A stretch of 64,000 nucleotides of DNA from Brasenia schreberi (Eukaryota; Streptophyta; Magnoliopsida; Nymphaeales; Cabombaceae). The notes beneath the pieces are model-generated. The model was not told where the DNA came from and did no database searches. It saw only the letters and a list, made by a program, of their open reading frames with translations. The position numbers and the translations under genes are program-made. This document shows positions 12,401-23,900 of the stretch, piece after piece. Within the stretch, counting starts at the first letter, position 1; each line of letters begins with the position of its first letter. The DNA lies in NCBI GenBank assembly GCA_036023115.1, contig JAYKKT010000076.1:4340001-4404000 (forward strand). Reading direction: 5' to 3'.

Positions 12401-12961
12401 GATTTCTGGATCCAAATCCAAATCCAAATCCACATATGGGTTTGGATTGGAATCTGGATATATATGGTCCAGATCCAATCCAAACTGAACTCTGACTCCT
12501 TCGGGCTGGGTTCGAGACGGACGATTCGTGCGGGGCCTGACAGCATCAGTGCTCCGTCTGCGTTGGGTCTTCGCCAACATGGTCGCCCGCCTCCGTTTCT
12601 GCCTTCCGGAGATGACTTCAAATGATATTTTGGTAAGAACAGGGTCTTGGACGTTCGAGATCCTGGAATGTGAATTAGATGCAAGAGATGCTGTGCTGGG
12701 CTCGACAGGTGCTCCGGTTCCGGGCTCTTCTTGGCTCTCCTGGTCCTGTCTTGATCGAGCCAAGCCACTTTGGGGTTTCTAAACATGTTTTAAAAGGGTT
12801 TTCAAAAGCTATATCATATGTTTTTGAAAGATAAAGTTTAAAACATATATACAGGGTTGTTTGGAAGGCTCCTGGGTTTCCAAACTCAAAATGGCCCTTT
12901 GGGGCTGCTTGTATAAAACCAGATTTGTTTAAGAAATTCGTGGGATTTCGGGGTGTTTACA
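9443..12961 (-). repeat. LTR B: 3' LTR of element 2
   Basis: 3519 bp, TGTAGACGCGCG to GGGTGTTTACA on the plus strand. It matches LTR A except for two extra 110-bp units and scattered changes. No gene inside; short frames in the 11040-12790 part repeat in every LTR copy and follow base composition. Confidence 0.93.
10380..10790 (-). repeat. 110-bp tandem repeat in LTR B, about four copies
   Basis: GGCCCTTACTTGGGTC recurs at 10381, 10491, 10601 and 10711, an exact 110-bp period. Each unit has AAATAAGAGCGAAAGCTC, a TGTGTGTGAGAG stretch and CTCACACGACATGAAATG. Diverged units lie just before (10040-10380). LTR A and F have two such copies, LTR C four, and LTR I three at a 108-bp period. Confidence 0.9.
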
Positions 12962-12974
12962 GATGCCCCTCTTT
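12962..12974 (-). other. Polypurine tract of element 2
   Basis: AAAGAGGGGCATC in element sense, immediately upstream of the 3' LTR. Confidence 0.85.
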
Positions 12975-14136
12975 GGCCTTGTCCAAATAGATTTGGATAA
13001 GGGCAAAGATGACAAACACCCCTTTTAATGTCTCCCTAGATCTAGCCACGAAGAATATGGGATCGTCCCATTTTAGCAAAATCTCAATTTTACAAACTCT
13101 GGTAGGAGGAGATATCACGCCAAAGGGTTCACTTATGGAATCTGGTCCTAAATGGGATCATGTTCATGCAAGTACCATGCGTGGAATGCAGATGACATGG
13201 GTGTGGTGCCAAGAGTGGCGACCTCCCAGAGACCAGGTGTGGTCGAACTCTAGAGACTTACAAGGCCTACTGCTCAAAGTGAGCAAAAAAAAACCCTATG
13301 CTGTTCGATGTTCGGTTTTCAAAACTTATTTACAAAAGCTATTTACAAAAGGGACAACTGTCTTGAGCCTCGATCCTAAGGATCTCGAGCTCTTCGTGCT
13401 TGCCCTTGTTTGAGTCTTAACACTCGCTTATCTAGCGGAGGTTTTATAAGAAAACAAGCTTCATTTCAAATTCCTACGCCTTACTCGAAACGTCGAATTC
13501 TCAAACAAGATGAAATTCAAGTAAGTAAATCCTATTTTTACTTTATGATTCCTCGAAATGAACCATGCTTTAGCTTGGGATAAGCCAGGGATGGGAAAGA
13601 GATACCACGGTCCCTTCTGAAGCGTCCCGTGGTTTAAGGCATAGAAGGCGGAAAACTGCTCTTTTTGAGCTTTTTGGCCTCTTTTTCCTTTTTTCCATAG
13701 AGGGTCTCCCTTTGGGAGTATTTTTTCTTTAATCCCTCTTTTTCATAAGAGAATCGATTTTTCTTTTTGAAGTCTGGTTTCTTTCTTTTGGAAAGAGACT
13801 TTAAAGGGGAAATTCCCTTTTGTTTTGGGCCTTTGTTTTCCTTTTGGAAGGAGAAGAGAAGAGGGGAGGACTTATCCCAAGCCTACACTCGATCCATTCC
13901 AGATCAGCCTATTTAGAAATAGCACGTACTACTTGCAAGTATCTTGCTATGTTGAACTAGGCCTTTCTTTGTAAGAAGAAGGATTTTGAAATGCAACCAC
14001 GATTTTGAAAACTCCACTCTTTCACAAGTGCGAATTCTCTCACTTAGGGTCACACGAGTTGCTTTTGCACCTTATTCACACGTCTCAGGGCAGCTATCCC
14101 TATAAAATTTTCGAAAACTGGAATTTAATCCAGATC
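12975..14136 (-). other. 3' untranslated region of element 2
   Basis: 1.16 kb between the pol stop and the PPT, nearly identical to the same part of element 1. No gene seen. A conserved hairpin has arms at 13604-13610 and 13627-13633 (ACCACGG / CCGTGGT). Confidence 0.75.
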
Positions 14137-17100
14137 CTACACATGATACTTCTTTAAGTATTGAATATTGATAGGATCTGCTAAATTCCTACCTTCTACA
14201 TCGATCAACCAATACGAATTGTTCGTAGTGGTTGCTCGCACAACATAGGGTCCATCCCAGTTGGGGCGCCACTTGCCTAGGGGGTGTGGGCCACGATGGT
14301 GGATGGTTTTCAAGACCAGATCTCCCACTTCAAAGTGGCGAGGTCTCATGTGTTTGCTATAATGTCGGGCTATCCTTTGCCGGTATGCACGAGCATGATC
14401 CATGGCAAGGAGTCGCCTCTCATCTAGCAAATCTAGTTCGGCCATCCTAGCATGCTGAAGCGTCTCTAGGGGGAGGTCGAGTACAATGGATGTATGGAAT
14501 GAATGCAGTTGGGTATGAATGGGAAGAATGGCGTTTGTGCCATAGACCAATTCGAATGGTGTGGCATTCGTGGGAGTCCGGATGGAAGTCCTATAAGCCC
14601 ATAAGGCTTCATCCAGCTTCTCATGCCACCTCCTACCCTTCTCTAAGGTCTTCTCAATGATACCAATGAGAGTCTTGTTTGTGGCTTCGGCTTGGCCGTT
14701 GCCTTGAGGGTAGTAGGGCGAGGAGAAGTGGTGAGTTATGCCATACGTGTTGCACAACTTAACCATCCGCTCGTTCTTGAATGGGGTACCATTATCAGAC
14801 ACCAGGTCTCGTGGAACCCCAAATCGAGCCAAGATATTCCTCCGGATGAAAGCCACCACATGTTGCCCCATTACATTCGTTAGGGAAATGGCTTCCACCC
14901 ACTTGGAGAAATACTCCGTGGCTGCTAAGATAAAACGATGCCCATTCGAGGCCTTTGGGAATATGGGGCCTACAATGTCAAACGCCCACATGGTAAATGG
15001 CCAGGGGCTGACCACGGAATGCAATGCAGATGAAGGGGTATGAATGGCGTGCCCATGCACTTGACATGGATGACACTTTCTAACATGATCGTGACAATCC
15101 CTTTTCAGGGTGGACCAAAAATAACCCCCTCTAAGTATTTTCATTGCCATCATGTTGGCATTAACATGACCTCCACATTCTCCATCGTGGAACTCGTGCA
15201 TCACTATCCTAGCCTCCTCTAGGTCGATACACCTAAGCAGAATGCCGGTAAAACTCTTTTTGTATAAGACCCCACCCAGAATGGTGTATCGGGTCGAAAT
15301 CTTACGAATGAATGCCCTATCTTTGGATGTGGCATCCTCGGTGAATCCCCCATTTTCTAAAAATTGTTTTATGTCATAGAACCAAGGTTTTTCAATAGAC
15401 TCTGGGTTGTTTTGGCAAATATCCAAGTCGTGTGTGGATGGATGGGGCGCATGCCATATTTCCAAAGATCTGGTCCCTGAAATGGGATCGACCTTCAGGG
15501 CTGAACCCAAGGAGGAGAGGGCATCGGCGATGCCATTGTCCTCTCTTCCCACGTGTGTGAGCTTACACGACTGGAAGGAGTGGACCAATCGAGTGGCCAA
15601 CTCGTGATATGGAAGTAGTTTCTCATTACGTACTTGCCAAATTTTTAAAATCTGATTTATGACAAGGAGCGAATCTCCAAAGACCTCGATGCATGATGCC
15701 CCTAGAGTTTTCGAAATCCTTAAGCCTTGTATGAGTGCTTCATACTCAGCTACGTTGTTGGAACATTCGAAATCTAAGCGGACCGCTATGGGAATCTCGC
15801 CCTTTTCAGGGGAGATTAGGATGATCCCGGCACCAGCCCCTCGTTGGTTTCGTGCCCCGTCGAAGTGCATCTTCCACACTTGGTTTTCAAAAGAATTTGC
15901 CAAAATGTGGTTTTGAAAATGGTTTTGCAATATGCCTTCATCAGGCATTTCGACAAGAGTGGGATATGCGTCCTCCAAGGGGAAGTCAGCCACGTAATCT
16001 GCTAGGGCTTGCCCCTTAACGGAGATCTGGTGATGGTATTTTAGATCATACTCCATTAGAAGGAGTTGCCATTTGCCCAATCTACCCGTGAGAATGGGTT
16101 TTTCGAACAAGTGCTTGATTGGATCAAGCTTGGACACTATCCAGATCTCATGATCTAGGAAGTAGTGTCTGAATTTCTGGCGGGCCCAGACTAGGGCCAA
16201 GCACGTCTTCTCCATGGCTTGATAATTTCGTTCATAAGCCAAGAGAGTTTTCGAAATATAGTAGATGGCATACTCCTTATGGGTGTCATCCTCGTATTGA
16301 GCCAACAGGGCTCCTAAAGCGTTTACATGCACGGAGATGTATAATAAAAGCGGTTTTCCTTGCTTTGGAGGATTCAAAACGGGGGGATTAACCAAGTATG
16401 CCTTTAGTCTCTCGAAGGACTTTTGGCATTCGTCATCCCATAAGAATTTCGTACCCTTCCTCAACAGTTTGTTGAAGGGTTCGCATCTAGTTGCTAGATT
16501 CGATATGAATCGGCGCACAGATTGTAATCGACCCTGGAGGCTACGGACTTGGGTGAGATTGGAGGGTGGAGCCATGTCTATGATGGCTCGACACTTAGAG
16601 GGGTCGACTTCTATTCCCCTTTGGCTCACCATAAAGCCTAGAAGCTTTCCTGATTCTACCCCGAACACACATTTTTGAGGGTTTAGCTTTACTTTGTAAA
16701 GCCTAAGCCTTTCGAAAATTTTTTGTAAACATTCGATATGGGTGCATCGGGTTTTGGATTTTGCCAAGAGATCATCTACATACACTTCTACAAGCTCGTG
16801 AATTTGATCATGGAAGATCGTGTTCATGGCTCGTTGGTATGTTGCGCCGGCATTTTTCAAACCAAAGGGCATGACTGTATAGCAGTACGTGCCCCATGGG
16901 GTTGTGAAGGCGGTCTTACCCTGATCTCGTGGGCTTAGTTTGATTTGATTATAGCCTGAATAGCCATCCATGAATGAAAACATTTCATGATTTGCAGTAC
17001 TATCGACTATCAAATCTATGTTTGGTAAAGGATAATTATCCTTTGGAGTGGCTTTATTCAGGTTTCTAAAATCGATGCATATTCGAATTTTCCCATTGGT

Positions 17101-17823
17101 TTTTCGAACTACAACGATATTTGACAACCAATCAGAATACGCAATGGGTTTTATAAATCCGGCTTTTAGCAGATCTTCTAAACCCTCTTTGACTTGCGTG
17201 TGTACATTCGGGTGTATTTTCCTAAGCTTCTGCTTTATTGGTTTTATACCTATATCTAAGGGAAGACGATGCTCGACTATGCTGGGATCTATGCCCGGCA
17301 TGTCTTCATACGTCCATGCAAACACATCTAAATAGGTTCGTAAAAATGCAATGAATGCTAACTTTTCAGTTTCATGCAAGCATGCGCCTATTTTGATGGT
17401 TTTGGGATTGGAATCATCCCCTAGGTTCACCTCTACGAAATCTCCTCCTACTGATTGGGAAGGTCTTTCAAAATCGAGAATTCTATGAAATTCTGGGAGC
17501 TCAGAAGTGGGATCTTCCTCAAGGGGATCCACTTCTGGGCTTCGATCATTCTCGTGGACTTTAGACCCGAGGGAACTTGATGCGTGGTTTTCAAAATAAC
17601 CTGGTTTTATACTTGGATTTTTAAGTGATTTCGAAATTTTTGGTCTGGCTATGCAGACGACGTTTCTTTCGAAATTCTTTTCTTTCGCCAAAGTTAAACC
17701 AGGAGCAGCTATGTACAAAATCTTTTTGGTATTTTCCAAATTTTCGATTTTTTTGGGTTTTTGTAAAACAAGAACTTTGGGAACTATACAAAGCACACTT
17801 TTTTCGAGTTTTTGCTTTTCCAT
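14137..17823 (-). CDS. pol: pol polyprotein of element 2: RT, RNase H, archaeal-type RNase H, integrase (intact, 1228 aa)
   Basis: Copies element RNA to DNA and inserts it into the genome. Domains by residue: N-terminal linker (1-150); RT about 180-400 with SDWLSNIVVVRK, FSFMDGYSGYNQI and YVDD at 348-351; degenerate first RNase H about 455-610, where the usual first catalytic Asp is missing (LLLYISVHVNALGALL); second RNase H about 648-772 with catalytic residues visible as D655 (HFDGA), E693 (AEYEAL), D717 (FGDS) and D767 (IADAL); integrase zinc finger H879, H886, C917, C920; core D949, D1010, E1046 (35-residue spacing); GPY-type module near 1185-1195 (WDGPYVV). There is no chromodomain. The order RNase H, second RNase H, integrase is that of the plant Tat lineage (Ogre, Retand and relatives). 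It starts at MEKQKLEK; an in-frame TGA lies a short way upstream. No stops or frameshifts, so it could still supply enzyme. Confidence 0.95.
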   Translation of the reverse strand: MEKQKLEKSVLCIVPKVLVLQKPKKIENLENTKKILYIAAPGLTLAKEKNFERNVVCIARPKISKSLKNPSIKPGYFENHASSSLGSKVHENDRSPEVDPLEEDPTSELPEFHRILDFERPSQSVGGDFVEVNLGDDSNPKTIKIGACLHETEKLAFIAFLRTYLDVFAWTYEDMPGIDPSIVEHRLPLDIGIKPIKQKLRKIHPNVHTQVKEGLEDLLKAGFIKPIAYSDWLSNIVVVRKTNGKIRICIDFRNLNKATPKDNYPLPNIDLIVDSTANHEMFSFMDGYSGYNQIKLSPRDQGKTAFTTPWGTYCYTVMPFGLKNAGATYQRAMNTIFHDQIHELVEVYVDDLLAKSKTRCTHIECLQKIFERLRLYKVKLNPQKCVFGVESGKLLGFMVSQRGIEVDPSKCRAIIDMAPPSNLTQVRSLQGRLQSVRRFISNLATRCEPFNKLLRKGTKFLWDDECQKSFERLKAYLVNPPVLNPPKQGKPLLLYISVHVNALGALLAQYEDDTHKEYAIYYISKTLLAYERNYQAMEKTCLALVWARQKFRHYFLDHEIWIVSKLDPIKHLFEKPILTGRLGKWQLLLMEYDLKYHHQISVKGQALADYVADFPLEDAYPTLVEMPDEGILQNHFQNHILANSFENQVWKMHFDGARNQRGAGAGIILISPEKGEIPIAVRLDFECSNNVAEYEALIQGLRISKTLGASCIEVFGDSLLVINQILKIWQVRNEKLLPYHELATRLVHSFQSCKLTHVGREDNGIADALSSLGSALKVDPISGTRSLEIWHAPHPSTHDLDICQNNPESIEKPWFYDIKQFLENGGFTEDATSKDRAFIRKISTRYTILGGVLYKKSFTGILLRCIDLEEARIVMHEFHDGECGGHVNANMMAMKILRGGYFWSTLKRDCHDHVRKCHPCQVHGHAIHTPSSALHSVVSPWPFTMWAFDIVGPIFPKASNGHRFILAATEYFSKWVEAISLTNVMGQHVVAFIRRNILARFGVPRDLVSDNGTPFKNERMVKLCNTYGITHHFSSPYYPQGNGQAEATNKTLIGIIEKTLEKGRRWHEKLDEALWAYRTSIRTPTNATPFELVYGTNAILPIHTQLHSFHTSIVLDLPLETLQHARMAELDLLDERRLLAMDHARAYRQRIARHYSKHMRPRHFEVGDLVLKTIHHRGPHPLGKWRPNWDGPYVVRATTTNNSYWLIDVEGRNLADPINIQYLKKYHV

Positions 17824-18002
17824 TGTTTTTGGTTTTTCTTGTTTTTCGATTTTTTGGATTTTAAGTTTTCAAATGTTTTTGGTATTTTTAGAAAAAGGGA
17901 TCTTCCGTCATACCTACAAAGGGAAAACACTATGGGTTAGACTCGGAATAGGAGGTCTAAACCATAGGTCTCTTCTAAGACAGGCTCCGGGGCACCCTTG
18001 AC
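17824..18002 (-). other. gag-pro tail and gag-pro/pol spacer of element 2
   Basis: The first part in element sense is the last 20 or so codons of gag-pro, cut off here by the TAG at 18003. The rest is a non-coding spacer with an A-rich run before the pol ATG. The TTTCCCTTTGTAG/GTATGACGG motif seen in element 1 is present. Confidence 0.6.
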
Positions 18003-20817
18003 CTAGGTGGTCACAGGGGGTGGCTCCGGCGGTATTCGGGGAGTATAGCCGATCCCGTATCGGCTTGGGTTGGCCCTAGGAAGGATGGGCTCTAGGAGAC
18101 CCTGGTTTTGTGCCCCTAGACTTTTGTAGGGCGTGTAGCCCATGTTCAATAACATGTTCCACGACCTTTTGTTTTTTGAAAAGATGGGATATAAGTCGTG
18201 GTTCTGGAACATGCTATCGTCCATATTAGGCTCGTAGGGCCTTTTGTCCAGGGGTTTTGGAAATAGGGAACGCTTGGGTTTTCCTAGGAGGATTAGAGTT
18301 GGGAGGGGGCCTGCTTTGGGCGGCCCCTTCACACATACAACCTTCCTAGGGTTGTTTAACACGAGCCGAGGTGGCTCAACCATGATTTGCCCCAGGTTAG
18401 CCTCGTGGGCCTGGGAGCTCGATAAACAAGGGGAGTTTATGATCCCCTGAAGCTGTGGGTGACTCTCACCTAGGATCACTACGACTTGGTCCCTAAAAGG
18501 GATCTTGACACATTTGTGGAAGGTGGATGGCACAGCGCACAAACTGTGTATCCAGGGTCTTCCCAGCAACAGGTTATAATGGGGGTGGATGTCCAAGACA
18601 TGGAACACCCCCGTGTGTTCGATCCCTCCCGTTTCCATTGGGAGTTCGATGGATCCTAAAGGCCTAGACGCATTCCCATCGTATCCAGTGATAACGATGG
18701 GGCTTGGGTTCACTGAAGTCAAGGTGACTCCGATTTTGTACGCCACGTGAAGTGGAAGGATGTTGAGCCCTCCTCCACCATCGACTAGGCACCTGTCCAG
18801 AGAGTGGTTGTTTAGAACCACCTCGATATGCAGGGCCTGGTTATGGGTTTCGTAGGGTCTATCTACATCATCTTCCGAAAAGGTGATGGGCGATTTTGCT
18901 CCTAATAAAGCCACTTGGGCAGACAAGGATTCCGGACTTATGTTCGAATCAACCTTGGCCCTTTCTAGAATTTTCTCTAAGACAAGTCTATGCCTAGGCG
19001 AGGTTTTGATAAGCTCTAGGATAGACATGTGAATAGGAATCTTTGAAAGGTGGTTTTCGAAATCATAAGGATTTAGGATGATTTTGTCCTTATCTGCTTT
19101 TGGCAGACCACTAGGGATACATGCTTTTGAGGGGCCAGGCACACTGACCACCTTTTGAGCACCTTGAAGGTGCGGGGGTTGGTAGATCCTCCCGGATCTA
19201 GTGACTTCCCCCACGACCAGCCTAGGGTTCGCGCTAAACTTGGCTCTAAGGATGAGCTGAGGAGAACCTTGGATTTTCAAAACTGGTTTTGCCGGGGTTT
19301 CCACTTTTGATGGTCCCCGAATGACGACTTGGGCGGGCCTCTTGTATAGTACAAGGATGGGCGCACAAGCGGGTCGACCAGGTTCAGGCTTTTGCGCTAG
19401 TTCCTTGGAAATGGTGAGGGTACATACCTCCTTTCCTTTCCCACTGCCACTGGCGTGTTTGGGAAAGGGTTCCTTGAAGATAGCTTGAGGTGGCTCAGGT
19501 TCCGCAGTGACCTGGAGCCGGCCCTCCGCTATCAAGTTCTCAATTTTATTTAGAAGAGAGAAGCACCGTTTGGTATCATGGCCTTTGAGCCGATGATACT
19601 TGCAAAACCGGTTTAAATACCCCCCTTTGGACGTGACTCCTTCGGGGATTTCAGGGAGTTCGATCATGCCCTGGGCAAGTAGGAGGTCTAGGACCTCCGA
19701 CACAGGTTGCCCCAGCGGAGTATACTCCCGTTTTTCAATTGGTTTTGAAAAATTGCGTTCTCTCTTATTTTCTATTTTTTCAAAATTTTTAGAAGTGCCC
19801 GCCATGCCTGGATCCACCCGGACATTGGCGATTTTTATGGGGCTTTGCCCCTTTGTCCGTTGTGGGCAGCCCATATGCGATGGGCTTTTCCACACGTGTT
19901 TTGGGAACGGCACTTCCTTTCCATAAGTGGTCGTATGTCCCTTTTCGCAAGTTGGTTTCGAAAAGGGAGGCCTTTTTGATCAACTTATGGAAAGTTGAAA
20001 TCTCATGGAGCGAGAGAAGGGTTTTTAACTCGCTTTTGAAATTATCCAGGATGAGCATTACTGCGCATCCTTCGGATATAGGCTCTCGCACTTGGCCTAA
20101 AAGAGACCTCCATCTTATAATGAAGGCATGCACGTCTTCGTTCATGCCTTGCTTTGTATCCCTTAAGGTATTCAGGGTTGGCGTGACTTCCACGTTGTGT
20201 GCAAATCTTTGCATGAAGCAGTTCGCTAACTCTTCAAAAGTAGCGAACTGGCTTAAGTCGTAGGAAGCCAGCCATTTGGCAGCTGTGCCTTTAAGGGATA
20301 GAGGGAACCAATACACCCATTTCATCGAGTCCTTTTTCTTCTTATGGGCTCGACGTGAGAAAAGCTGCAAGTGAGACCTAGGGTCTCCCATGCCATCATA
20401 CCGATGAAAGTTCGGTATTTCATCGTCACTGTCTGTTTCGTAATCCATAGGAAGGAAATCAGACAGGGCGTAGCTTCTTTTCTCTTTATTTTGCCCTTTC
20501 AGCAGTTGCTGTAGGGCTTTACGGTCCTTTTGTGTGAAGGACTCGTGGTATTGGTTGCCTTCCATTACGGAGGCTTCTTTTTGCTTGCAAGGTTTTTCAA
20601 TTTTCTTTTTAGGCCTTTGTTCACCGTTTGATGAACACGAATCGCCTACTTCAGCCTCTTGGCTGAGAGCATCGATTTTGGCCTCAAATTCCCTTCTCAA
20701 GTCCTCGATTTCATCTAGTTTTATTTTGTTTTTGAAAATCCTCCTAGAGTGAGAACTTGATGCGCATGAGCCTTGGCTCGACACTTCACTTGGATTGGAT
20801 TTTGACACGCTTTTCAA
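18003..20817 (-). pseudogene. gag-pro: gag-pro polyprotein of element 2, frameshifted
   Basis: Structural and protease polyprotein. The first frame (19789-20817, from MKSVSKSNPSE) has a charged, coiled-coil-like N-terminus and a Retrotrans_gag core (WVYWFPLSLKGTAAKWL, then FMQRFAHNVEVTPTLNTLRD). The second frame (18003-19913) has a zinc-knuckle-like FCKYHRLKGHDTKRCFSL, a retropepsin-type core with LVDGGGGLNILPLHVAYKIG and LLLGRPWIHS, and a G-patch-like MLLNMGYTPYKSLG. The protease active site reads D-G-G-G where D-G-G-S or D-S/T-G is more usual. The frames split near 19833-19838 in a TTTTT run that is TTTT in element 1, whose gag stays open through this point. The frame ends at a TAG (18003-18005) where element 1 has TGG. 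Confidence 0.9.
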
Positions 20818-20927
20818 GCTTTTTCAAAATTTCCTAAGTAAAAGCAAAGAAAACAAGTTAAAAACGACACCTTTATAAAATTTTCGCAAGACTTCTACAA
20901 GTAAACTCGATTTTTGAAAAGGCTCAC

Positions 20928-20945
20928 GTCCCACCGGGCGTGCCA
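20928..20945 (-). other. Primer binding site of element 2
   Basis: TGGCACGCCCGGTGGGAC in element sense, 5 nt after the 5' LTR end. It begins with TGG as expected for pairing to a tRNA CCA tail. The sequence is compatible with a plant tRNA-Arg 3' end, but I could not confirm the tRNA. Elements 1 and 3 have the same 18 bases. Confidence 0.8.
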
Positions 20946-20950
20946 ATCTC

Positions 20951-23900
20951 TGTAGACGCGCGAAAATCCCCGCCTCTTTGCCTCTTTCGTGGCTTGGAGT
21001 GGATCTTTATCGTGCGTCTAAGGCCTATGTATACAAACAGGGCGTGCCAGCTAGCTTACTTAAGCTAGCGAAGATATTTTTAACACTGACTTCTAAACGT
21101 GGCGACTGTGAGCAAGTGAGCTCTTGTCGTCGCAGACCTTCTTGCACCGATGCGCAAGGGTCAGTCTGTACGCTTTTGCAAAAATCGAGTTTTGGGGAGA
21201 AAGTCTACGAAACGGTTCGAGGTGTTTATTTCGGGTCTTTAAGATGCGATTGCATGTTTTAGATCACGTGGATTTGCACGTGCCTAAGTCTTTTCTTTTA
21301 TCCCTTTTTGGGTCGCCTAGTTTGTGTGTTATGAACACTCCACTACATGGGCGAATTCGAGCGGGGGTTGCTTCGATGCAATATGCGTCCTACCTCGTGG
21401 TATGGCGTAGATGCAATGCAAACTCACGCTACTCCAAAGGGAAAACCCGAAATGTAAAGACAATACTGAAGGGAAATAGCGGAAGGGAAATAACCGAAGG
21501 GAAATAACCGAAGGGAAATGACCAAAGGGAAATATGTATATATCTTATGTATATGAGCCCTTACTCGGGTCTTGTAAATAAGAGCGAAGGCTCAATGTGG
21601 GTGCGTGCTTGAATTGAAAGACTTACACACACGACATGAAATTAAACCCAAATATAAATTGCAGTATGGCCTTGACTAAGGTCTTGGGAGTAAGAGCGAA
21701 GGCTCAATGTGTGTGAGAGTGCTTGAATTGAAGTACTACACACACGACATAAATGAAACCCAAATATAACTGCAATAAGGCCTTTACTAAGGTCTTGGGA
21801 GTAAGAGCGAAGGCTCAATGTGTGTGAAAGTGCTTGAATTGAAAGACTTACTCACACGACAGGAAATGAAACCCAAATAGTATAGGTCGGCCCTTACTTG
21901 GGTCTTTCAAATAAGAGCGAAAGCTCAATGTGTGTGAGAGTGTTTAAATTGAAAGACTTACTCACACGACATGAAATGAAACCCAAATAGTATAGGTCGG
22001 CCCTTACTTGGGTCTTTCAAATAAGAGCGAAAGCTCAATGTGTGTGAGAGTGTTTAAATTGAAAGACTTACTCACACGACATGAAATGAAACCCAAATAG
22101 TATAGGTCGGCCCTTACTTGGGTCTTTCAAATAAGAGCGAAAGCTCAATGTGTGTGAGAGTGTTTAAATTGAAAGACTTACTCACACGACATGAAATGAA
22201 ACCCAAATAGTATAGGTCGGCCCTTACTTGGGTCTTTCAAATAAGAGCGGAAGCTCAATGTGTGTGAGAGTGTTTAATCGAAAGACAACGCACCCAACTT
22301 AAACAAAACCCTTCGGAAATGAAATATATACGTACACTTATATATTAGGGGCTGATTAGGCCCGTGTTTGTTCGAAATTGTGCACGACTAAGAGAGTGCA
22401 CGTGTGTGGTTGTGCCAAGCCACGTTATTACAAGCGGGGGGAGACTATGCTCCGTTATTACAACCCCGTATCAAATTGAATTTCAAGCAAGTGTATGATT
22501 AAAGACCGAGTTTAGAAACTTACAAGTAGCTGGTGCGTAGAGGTCTTGCTTGAGCGTGGCCTTGGCTTTGGGCTGCAAACGGGAGCTCCGCGAAGGTATG
22601 TGACCAAGAGTGCTGTCCGGCTGCAAATGGGCGCGGGATGGACGCCTCGAAGGGGGCCGGTGGTAAGTAGGCGGCGCCTCCAAGTAGGGAGTTTAGAGTG
22701 GCTGACTAAGTGGGTCTTAGGGTCACTAGGGAAGTTAGGTACTAAGGGAAAACTGGCCCTAAAAGGTGAGTTAGTGGGAAGGCCAAATAGGGCACCTAGG
22801 GGGGGTCGGCCGAATGGGAGATGGTGGCTAAGCGGTGGCCAGCCACTTGGGTTATCCTAGGTTCGGCTAGGCTTAGATGGTGGCGGCAAAGAGGTTGAGC
22901 TAAGGGGAAGATGGGTGGCTAAGAGTGGAGGGGTGGTAGAGAGTGGCTTTGAGGGAGTTAGGGGGACTTACCGAATGGGGAGGAGTGGCGGATGGAGTGG
23001 GAGAGTGGCGGGCAGGTGGCTGTCGGCCGGTGGAGTTGGGGGAAAGGTGGTGACGTCCAGCTGGGGGGGCAGTGATGGTGACGTGGGAGAGGGAAGGTGG
23101 CGGAGCAGGTGGCGGCTGGTGGAGGAGCTGGAGCTGCTGGGAAGACGGATGAGAGATGGGAGAAGGAGAGGGCCCGGCTGGGTGGTGGAGTGGTTCCCAC
23201 TTGGAAAACCCGCCCACAATGAGGGGGGTTTAAATAGGGGATGGGTAGGTCGGTTAGGGCTGGGTTGTGGGTAGTGGTTAGGTGGTTTAGGTAGGGTAGT
23301 ATGTAGATAAGGTGGGCTGGATGGGGTTGGGCCAGATATTTTAAAACTAGGGGTTTGGGAAAATCGTGGGCTAAGGGTGGTTTAGGGGTTTAGGGCTAGG
23401 TTAGGTGGTTGGGTTTTAGGGTGAGGTTTAGTGAGCTAGGTTAGGTGGTTTAGGCTAGGTTTAGGCTAGGATTAGGGAAATTAATCTAGGTTTAGGGAAG
23501 GATTAGGGGAGTGGGTTAGGTGATTAGGTTGGGATTAGGCCGGGATTAGGGAAGTGGGTTAGGTGGTTAGGTTCAGATTAGGGGTGGATTAGGGGTTTAG
23601 GCTAGGTTTAGGCATTTTTGGCTAGGTTTAGGTGAAGGAGCTCCCTTAGCATGACCCATAGACCTTGATCACCCCATGTTGGTGCAGCCCTAGGTTAGGT
23701 TTTAGCTAATTACAAGCTTAAACCCACTCAATTAGGCTAAACCACAAGATTAAACCCAAACTTGACACACAAGTCAAGCTTAATACAACACTCTTGATAT
23801 TTATCACCCCCACTCTCTCGCATGCCCAATATCCCACGTGAATTTCAAGTGGGCCCCACCTCCATTTATGAGAAGGTGATGTGGGCCATGGATATGGATA

